Source: an uncultured bacterium | GTDB lineage: Bacteria; Actinomycetota; Coriobacteriia; Coriobacteriales; Eggerthellaceae | Direction of reading: 5' to 3' | DNA: 31,599 nt | Assembly: GCA_905215035.1 (NCBI GenBank) | Contig: CAJMOJ010000013.1 | Span: 1-31,599, forward strand | In this document: in pieces, positions 26,323 through 31,599 of the stretch | Layout of the letters: every line of letters begins with the position of its first letter | How positions within the stretch are numbered: the stretch's first letter is position 1 | Notes under the pieces: model-generated | The model's input: only the letters and a program-made list of their open reading frames with translations | Database searches by the model: none | Told to the model about the DNA's origin: nothing | Translations under genes and position numbers: made by a program

Positions 26323-28845
26323 GTGAAAAAAGCGTCCCAATCGTTTGCGTGCTTGTTTACTTCATTTCTTCTTGTTTTTGGCTTAATGCCAACATTTGCT
26401 TACGCTGATAGCGATGCTGTTAATCCAGATACAGCTACTCAAGAACAGCCTGACAATACGGTAGGGGCACTTGATGAAAAAGAGTCTACGGTTTCTGGCT
26501 TAGATAACAATACAACAGAAACTGATGGTTCTAATGCGCCGTCCGACTCTTTGTCTGACGACAATGTAAGTAGTGCTGAAGATATAGTCGATATAGAAAA
26601 CGATTCCTTAACGCAAGAGCCTACTGCTGATGAGCAAAACAATGCGATTGCCGCACTGGCTGCTGAGAGTGTTGATGTGCTGCCTAACGGTGATTATGTA
26701 ATTGCGAGTGCTCTTAATGGCAATAAAGTATTAGATGTGGCTAGTGGGTCTAAAAATAATGGTGCTCAGGTTCAGCTCTATGCATTCAATAATACTAACG
26801 CACAAAAGTGGCGTGTAACTCATGATACAAATGGTTACGTTGTTATTACTAATCTTGGTTCTGGAAAGGTGCTTGATATTGCAGGTGCCAGAAAAGCTAA
26901 TGGGACTAAGATTCAACAGTATCAATCAAACAATACGCTTGCTCAAAAGTGGATTGCCAAAAAGACTTCAGATGGAAAAATCCAACTTATCTCCGCTCTT
27001 GATGGAACAATGACTCTTGATATCGCTGGTGCTAAGACCAATAACGGAACAAAAGTGCAGCTTTATAAGGGCAACAACAGTAATGCTCAAAAGTTCGTTT
27101 TTAAATCCCTGAATCCATATGTTGCTCCGTGTGATCAAGTGATTGCAAATGGCTACTATACGGTATCTTCGAAGATTAATGGCTCATATGTGTGGGATAT
27201 TAGTGGAGCTTCACTCGGAAATGGTGGCAATGCTCAAATTTATACTAATAACGGTACTAATGCTCAGATCTTCCACTTTACCTATGTCAACGGTTACTAT
27301 CGCATCCAGGCTGCCTCTGGACGTGTTTTAGACGTATCAGGCGCCTCGATCATGAATGGAGCCAATATCCAGCAGTATCAATCAAATGGTACAAATGCTC
27401 AACTCTGGTCAGCAAAGAAAAATTCAGATGGCAGTTTTACCTTTATCAATAAGGCTAATGGTCTTGCAATCGATATTGCAGGTGGTAGGGCAGAGAAATC
27501 GCGTAATTTACAATGCTATGAATCAAATGGAACTAACGCTCAAAAGTTTTCACTTACTAAGCGCGTTAATCTGATCAACAATGGAACTTATGTAATTCAG
27601 TCTAGCCTTAACACTTCAAGAGTGCTTGATGTTTCTTCTGCTTCTCTTAACAATGGGGCAAATGTTCAACTCTACACTTCCAATAATAGTCAAGCTCAGA
27701 AATGGACTGTACAGCTAGTTTCTGGACAAGAAAATACCTACACCATTCGTTCGGTTGTGTCAGGAAAAATGCTTACTATGGGTGCAAACGGAAATGTGTG
27801 TCAAAGAAACGAAACAGCCGATCAATCCCAATACTGGCGAGCATCAATTAGCGCAGGACGAACCGTATTCACTAATATGAAATACAATAAAGTGCTTGAT
27901 GTTGCAGGGGCAAAGACAAGCAACGGAACTAATATTCAGGGCTATGCTTCTAATGGAACGGCGGCACAGCGCTTTAATCTTGTAGGAACAAATCTGCTTT
28001 CAAACGGGGTTTATTTTATTAAGAGCGCTCAAAATGGCAATCAAGTCCTAGATGTAAAATCTGGCTCTCGCAATAATGGCGCGAATGTTCAATCCTACGC
28101 TAACAACAATTCAGGCGCTCAAAAATGGCGTATGACTCAAAATGGCGACGGTAGTTACACCATTATTAATGCCCAAAGCGGAAAAGCTTTAGATGTTAAG
28201 AGTGCGCAAAAAGTAAGTGGAACTAACGTGCAGCAATACACTTCAAATGGGACCGCTGCTCAAAAATGGTTCTTAGTAACCAACAATGATTCTACGTTTA
28301 AGCTTGCATCTGCTCTAGACAGAACGCTTGTGATGACGTTTGCAACTACACCCAATAATGGTGTCAATATTGTTATTGCAAAAGACACGAATTCGGCCAA
28401 TCAAAAGGTTAGGTTTAGCGCAACAACTTACAATCCTGTTCCTCCCGACAGACAAGCTATGCAGAACAGAATTAATAGTTATAGCAGTGGAAGCCAATGG
28501 TTGATAGCAGTTGATCGTTCAACTCATAAAGTGGGTGTTTTTAAGGGCGCAGCAGGTAGATGGTCACTACAAAACTATTGGAGTTGTGTAACTGGTGCAC
28601 CAAGCTCTCCAACTATTACGGGGGTCTTTAGAACAACTGGTTTTAAACGTCCGGTATTGAGTACTGATAGCCGTGCACGTTATTGCACACAGATAAAAGG
28701 TGGGTATTTCTTCCATACAACGCTTGCGTCTGATAACGAGTTGGGTCAAAGTCTTTCGCATGGATGCATTAGAATGTCACCTGTTACAGCGCAGTGGATT
28801 TATAACAATATAGGTGCTGGAACTACAGTTGTTATATATAACTAG
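26323..28845 (+). CDS. Secreted L,D-transpeptidase (YkuD) with four N-terminal ricin-type beta-trefoils
   Basis: From the GTG at 26323 the protein is 840 residues. A signal peptide (KK start, cleavage probably after AYA at 28) and an acidic linker (~29-110) precede twelve ricin-type units (~117-700), then a C-terminal YkuD domain (~722-840). The catalytic motif SHGCIRMS (812-819) has Cys815 and His813, and a second His at 798 (FFHTT) fits the family. YkuD enzymes make 3-3 cross-links in peptidoglycan, attach proteins to it, or swap stem-peptide ends. The domain order is the reverse of the three upstream proteins, in which the lectins are C-terminal. The middle unit of the third trefoil (~483) and the last unit of the fourth (~668) are degenerate. 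The gene starts 35 bases after the upstream stop and ends the tandem run at a hairpin. Confidence 0.9.
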   Translation: MKKASQSFACLFTSFLLVFGLMPTFAYADSDAVNPDTATQEQPDNTVGALDEKESTVSGLDNNTTETDGSNAPSDSLSDDNVSSAEDIVDIENDSLTQEPTADEQNNAIAALAAESVDVLPNGDYVIASALNGNKVLDVASGSKNNGAQVQLYAFNNTNAQKWRVTHDTNGYVVITNLGSGKVLDIAGARKANGTKIQQYQSNNTLAQKWIAKKTSDGKIQLISALDGTMTLDIAGAKTNNGTKVQLYKGNNSNAQKFVFKSLNPYVAPCDQVIANGYYTVSSKINGSYVWDISGASLGNGGNAQIYTNNGTNAQIFHFTYVNGYYRIQAASGRVLDVSGASIMNGANIQQYQSNGTNAQLWSAKKNSDGSFTFINKANGLAIDIAGGRAEKSRNLQCYESNGTNAQKFSLTKRVNLINNGTYVIQSSLNTSRVLDVSSASLNNGANVQLYTSNNSQAQKWTVQLVSGQENTYTIRSVVSGKMLTMGANGNVCQRNETADQSQYWRASISAGRTVFTNMKYNKVLDVAGAKTSNGTNIQGYASNGTAAQRFNLVGTNLLSNGVYFIKSAQNGNQVLDVKSGSRNNGANVQSYANNNSGAQKWRMTQNGDGSYTIINAQSGKALDVKSAQKVSGTNVQQYTSNGTAAQKWFLVTNNDSTFKLASALDRTLVMTFATTPNNGVNIVIAKDTNSANQKVRFSATTYNPVPPDRQAMQNRINSYSSGSQWLIAVDRSTHKVGVFKGAAGRWSLQNYWSCVTGAPSSPTITGVFRTTGFKRPVLSTDSRARYCTQIKGGYFFHTTLASDNELGQSLSHGCIRMSPVTAQWIYNNIGAGTTVVIYN
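26671..28423 (+). repeat. Twelve ricin-type repeat units (four beta-trefoils)
   Basis: Cores lie near residues 137, 184, 232; 291, 336, 383; 434, 483, 525; and 576, 623, 668. It is the longest lectin array in the window. Units 483 and 668 have lost the LDV core. Confidence 0.85.
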
Positions 28846-28865
28846 GGATATCGTTATATATTTTT
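28834..28865 (+). terminator. Probable rho-independent terminator of the lectin gene run
   Basis: ATATATAAC and GTTATATAT pair perfectly across a ten-base loop, and the right arm is followed by TTTT. The left arm overlaps the end of the L,D-transpeptidase gene, whose stop codon is in the loop. The stem is AT-only apart from one G-C pair, so it may be weak. Confidence 0.5.
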
Positions 28866-28873
28866 GTCCGATT

Positions 28874-30184
28874 TTAATGTGATTTTTTACTAGGCCAAAT
28901 TATTTTTCTTATAAAGATAAATTCTAGAATCATTATGAGTACCTCTACGGTCAATGTTGAAATAGCCGCACCAGTAGCTCCTAGCGTAGGAATAAGAACT
29001 AGATTGCCAATGAAATCAATTAGTGCGGCAAAAATATAAATAAAAGTGCAGTATCGTTCAAGACCATTCGGAACCATAATTGCGTCGCAAAAAATTACCG
29101 ATAGTCCTATCGGTATAACAGCAATTGCAACAATAGAAAGAACTGGTCCTGCACTTGCGAAATCTGCTCCAGCGTACCAATTAAGAAGCGGTGTGGCGCA
29201 AATTGCTAAAAGTACACTCAATGGAATTGAGATACATAAAACTAATGCAATGCATTTCTTGATTATTGAGGTGTATTCTTGAAATAGTTTTTTTTGCAGC
29301 ATATTGGATGCACGGGGGAGTAGAACACCACTAAGAGCAGATACCACTCCAACCAATGCAGATTTTACATTCATTGCCGCCGAATAATACCCAACCTGCT
29401 GGTCTGAACTAAGAAATCCGAGCATTACTGTATCGAGTACAGTATAGATGGATATAGCAGCAGCGATAATGAAAAATGTTAGTAACGGTTTGGCATGTTT
29501 GCGGACAACAGAAAACTTATGATATGCAAGTCTTTTTAATATGGATGTGGCATAAACGTTTTTGTGATCGTTTGAAACATGTTTGTATAACACGTGGATC
29601 ATATAAAAAAAATTGATAAGATTTGCTCCTGCTGCAGATAGAACAATAAGAGCAGCATAAATCAAATAATCATCTGGTGCATGGACAAAAGCAATGACAC
29701 CAAGAAAGCAAATTATCTTTATAATCACCCCGCGAATAGTTATATATGTGTACTGTTCAATTCCTTGGAAAAACCATCCAACACCTAAGGTGTTGCAAAG
29801 GATACTTATGCTGCATAAAAGAAACAAAGACCTGTGTTGTGCAAAGCTGTCAATAAAGAATATCGAAGCAATAAAGCAGAAGAATATTATCAAAGTTGTA
29901 ATTAGAGTGAAAAAAAATATTTCCTCGGTAATATGCCTTAATTTTTTTTCGTTGTCTCGGTTTTTTGCAACTTCGCGAATTCCATAACGATTTACACCTA
30001 ACATGGCAATTAAAGAAAGCCAAGACACAATACTAAAAGCCCAATTGCAAAGTCCGTACATATCGGAATATAAAGCTCTACTTACCAAGGGAAACGTTAT
30101 AAGTGGAAAGATGACAGAAGAACCTGTCAATAATAGATTCATGAAAAAGTTATATTTTATTGAACGAATTTTTAGGCTCGTCAT
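28874..30184 (-). CDS. Polysaccharide flippase (Wzx/MATE-like oligosaccharide flippase)
   Basis: This 436-residue protein is hydrophobic almost throughout, with about 12 membrane segments. The N-terminus (SIKYNFFMNLLLTGSSVIFP, then TFPLVSRAL and FSIVSWLSLIAMLGVNRYGI) is characteristic of Wzx-type repeat-unit flippases, which move undecaprenyl-diphosphate-linked oligosaccharides to the outer face of the membrane. The C-terminal half carries GATGAAISTLTVEV, another family feature. It lies 64 bases downstream of a GT2 gene on the same strand, probably in one transcript, and converges with the L,D-transpeptidase gene. A Wzx route alongside the ABC exporter at 9384-12082 suggests that more than one glycan is made. 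The DNA is conspicuously AT-rich. No Wzy polymerase is visible in the window. The transported glycan is unknown. Confidence 0.9.
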   Translation of the reverse strand: MTSLKIRSIKYNFFMNLLLTGSSVIFPLITFPLVSRALYSDMYGLCNWAFSIVSWLSLIAMLGVNRYGIREVAKNRDNEKKLRHITEEIFFFTLITTLIIFFCFIASIFFIDSFAQHRSLFLLCSISILCNTLGVGWFFQGIEQYTYITIRGVIIKIICFLGVIAFVHAPDDYLIYAALIVLSAAGANLINFFYMIHVLYKHVSNDHKNVYATSILKRLAYHKFSVVRKHAKPLLTFFIIAAAISIYTVLDTVMLGFLSSDQQVGYYSAAMNVKSALVGVVSALSGVLLPRASNMLQKKLFQEYTSIIKKCIALVLCISIPLSVLLAICATPLLNWYAGADFASAGPVLSIVAIAVIPIGLSVIFCDAIMVPNGLERYCTFIYIFAALIDFIGNLVLIPTLGATGAAISTLTVEVLIMILEFIFIRKIIWPSKKSH

Positions 30185-30248
30185 ATGTTTCCCATAAGAG
30201 TGGTCGGTTAGTGATGTACTTCTTGTCCAGTGTTTAACAAATTGAACT

Positions 30249-31325
30249 TCATTGATGCTTTGTGCAGAATTTCTTTTTTAGAGCAAACTGGATTCTATAA
30301 AGTCTTTGACTTTGAGTCATTATAATAACTAATGGTAGAGCGTATCCTTTTAACGCTAAGTTACAAATGATTTTTTGGTTATCTGTAACTGCTTCAGGAT
30401 GTTTGAATGCTTCTTTAAATACTGGAGTTTGGATAATTTTTCTCATATATTGCGTTTTACTTCCGCCGATTTTGGAATAAAAATCCTTTCGACAGATCGT
30501 GTAGTCAGAAATGCAGCAAAAATGCCAAAAAATTGATTTATAAAGACTTCTTTTTAAAAAATCGTTGGATTTGTCGGCTAGATCACGAAGAATCATTGAG
30601 GTATCTGTGAGTTCTTCTAGTGCATTAATTCTTGTAGAGCGTGTAGCGGAGTTGTCTGAACGTTCACGTATATATACAACGTCATCTAAAAATGCAATAG
30701 ACTTATTCTGTGATAGAAAGTCCCAAATAAATAAACTGTCTTCAGAAATTCTAATATTTTCTTTAAATCGAATATTTTCCAAAGATTTAGTGCAAAAAAG
30801 AATGCCATAGCAGCAGGTAAAACCAAAAGAAGATATATTTAAATTTTCCATTACTGTCTTATCGAAAATTGAAGCTTTAAAGTAATCGGAATTATCTGAA
30901 TCCATGTAGATTATTCTTTTTGAATATGAATCACGCCCCTCAATTAAATCAAGGTCGCGGTAACACCAACGTCCAAAAAGTGCATCCAAGTTTTTTTCTC
31001 TTGCAATAGGTAGTGCGATTTCTGCAAAAGCAGGGATATATTGATCGTCGGCATCTATAAAGGCAATGTATTCACCTTGAACAATATTAAGTGCATGGTT
31101 TCTTGCTTTTGATACCCCTTGATTTTCATCATGTAGAACTTTAATACGATTATCTAATTGCATAAAAGTATCTAGATAGTCTGCAGTGTGCTGGCTGCTT
31201 CCATCATCAATAATAATTAATTCAAAGTTGGCTTTTTGAGCCAATACACTATTAATCGCTGCAGTCAATAAACCGTCGTCGGTATTGTAGACGGGCATAA
31301 TGAAGGAAATATCAAATTTGGCCAT
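30249..31325 (-). CDS. GT2 family glycosyltransferase
   Basis: This 358-residue enzyme begins with FDISFIMPVYNTDDG, has IIIDDGSSQHT for nucleotide-sugar binding, GVSKARNHAL, and a metal-binding AFIDADD near residue 90. The C-terminal half contains ISEDSLFIWDF, seen in many capsule and wall-glycan GT2 enzymes. No membrane segment is evident. It sits upstream of the flippase on the same strand, so it probably adds a sugar to the unit the flippase exports. A GAAAGG ribosome binding site lies about ten bases before the ATG. The DNA is AT-rich (about 33% GC in the 60 bases from 30541), unlike the glycosyltransferase genes at 4-9 kb (47% in the 60 bases from 5401). That fits acquisition from a different source. 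Confidence 0.9.
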   Translation of the reverse strand: MAKFDISFIMPVYNTDDGLLTAAINSVLAQKANFELIIIDDGSSQHTADYLDTFMQLDNRIKVLHDENQGVSKARNHALNIVQGEYIAFIDADDQYIPAFAEIALPIAREKNLDALFGRWCYRDLDLIEGRDSYSKRIIYMDSDNSDYFKASIFDKTVMENLNISSFGFTCCYGILFCTKSLENIRFKENIRISEDSLFIWDFLSQNKSIAFLDDVVYIRERSDNSATRSTRINALEELTDTSMILRDLADKSNDFLKRSLYKSIFWHFCCISDYTICRKDFYSKIGGSKTQYMRKIIQTPVFKEAFKHPEAVTDNQKIICNLALKGYALPLVIIMTQSQRLYRIQFALKKKFCTKHQ

Positions 31326-31467
31326 ATTATTGACCTTTCAATGTAAGGAGCCAGATACTTGAAATATAAAAAGCGACCGATTGTTTGAAATATAATAACA
31401 ATAATATTTGCATAGGATATATTCATTTTCAATTAACTCTAAGTCTATGAAATTGGAAGGCAGAATT
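31326..31467 (-). promoter_or_regulatory. Divergent promoter spacer between the GT2/flippase pair and a cytidylyltransferase gene
   Basis: The 142-base AT-rich spacer separates two divergent genes and must hold promoters for both. On the minus strand TATATT (31363-31368) lies about 38 bases before the start codon, with TTTCAA 16 bases further up as a poor -35. On the plus strand TATAAT occurs at 31391-31396 with no clear -35. Both are tentative. Confidence 0.35.
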
Positions 31468-31599
31468 ATGAATACTGCACTTATTATGATGGGCGGTGTC
31501 GGATCAAGGTTTGGCGCAAGTATTCCTAAGCAATTTGTTGAAGTTGATAACCGACCTGTTTTTACATATTTGTTGGAGGCATACGATAAGTTCTCATTA
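31468..31599 (+). CDS. IspD/TarI-type cytidylyltransferase, N-terminal fragment
   Basis: Only 44 codons are present before the right edge. The start MNTALIMMGGVGSRFG carries the glycine-rich nucleotide-binding loop of sugar/polyol nucleotidyltransferases, followed by PKQFVEVDNRPVF, which matches the conserved Lys-Gln of IspD and TarI. IspD makes CDP-methylerythritol for isoprenoids; TarI makes CDP-ribitol for wall polymers. The location beside polysaccharide genes favours a TarI-like role, supplying an activated polyol or similar group, but the fragment is too short to decide. GGAAGG lies seven bases before the ATG, a good ribosome binding site. Confidence 0.8.
   Translation, partial: MNTALIMMGGVGSRFGASIPKQFVEVDNRPVFTYLLEAYDKFSL

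Noticed and set aside
18332..28423. Regular repeats that could suggest a CRISPR array or other DNA repeat
   Set aside because: The period is about 140 bases, the repeats are diverged in DNA but conserved in protein, and all lie in frame within ricin-type domains.

Overview
The window is a cell-surface polysaccharide locus from a low-to-mid GC Gram-positive bacterium. I infer a member of the Coriobacteriia (Atopobium/Olsenella-like). The inference rests on secreted proteins built from long arrays of ricin-type beta-trefoil repeats, on GT2 glycosyltransferases with a Wzm/Wzt-type exporter and YfhO/DUF2142 membrane proteins, and on ordinary Shine-Dalgarno sites. It does not rest on a marker gene, so the taxonomy is tentative. 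No tRNA, rRNA, CRISPR array, transposase, integrase or replication origin is visible. The gene density is high, and the longest gene-free stretch is the 222-base divergent spacer at 16223-16444.

Layout. (1) 1-3902, minus strand: a CsbB/GtrB-like polyprenyl-phosphate glycosyltransferase followed, with a 4-base overlap, by a YfhO-type membrane protein that runs off the left edge. (2) 4002-12082, plus strand: three GT2 glycosyltransferase genes, the third with two catalytic domains, then an ABC exporter permease and an ATPase with an unusual C-terminal extension. This looks like an ABC-dependent glycan assembly and export operon. (3) 12163-16222, minus strand: a second two-domain GT2 enzyme and a DUF2142 membrane protein. 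(4) 16445-28845, plus strand: four large secreted proteins in tandem, together carrying twelve ricin-type beta-trefoil domains. Their catalytic domains are a subtilisin-like protease, a transglutaminase-like domain, a subtilisin-like protease fused to a GH25 muramidase, and an L,D-transpeptidase. (5) 28874-31325, minus strand: a Wzx-type flippase and a GT2 glycosyltransferase in notably AT-rich DNA. (6) 31468 to the right edge, plus strand: the start of an IspD/TarI-type cytidylyltransferase.

How the parts may work together. The cytoplasmic GT2 enzymes build a polymer on a lipid carrier, and the ABC exporter or the flippase moves it outward. The membrane GT-C-like proteins (YfhO, DUF2142) probably decorate it outside using polyprenyl-phosphate sugars. 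The four secreted lectin proteins have no sortase signal and no C-terminal membrane anchor, so the trefoils are the obvious candidates for holding protease, muramidase, transglutaminase-like and peptidoglycan cross-linking activities on the wall. Their position inside a glycan locus suggests, but does not prove, that the ligand is the glycan made by the flanking genes.

The observations most worth following are this lectin-tethered wall-enzyme module, the protease-muramidase chimera, the ABC ATPase with CWB2-like repeats, and in-frame tandem repeats inside two neighbouring glycosyltransferase genes.
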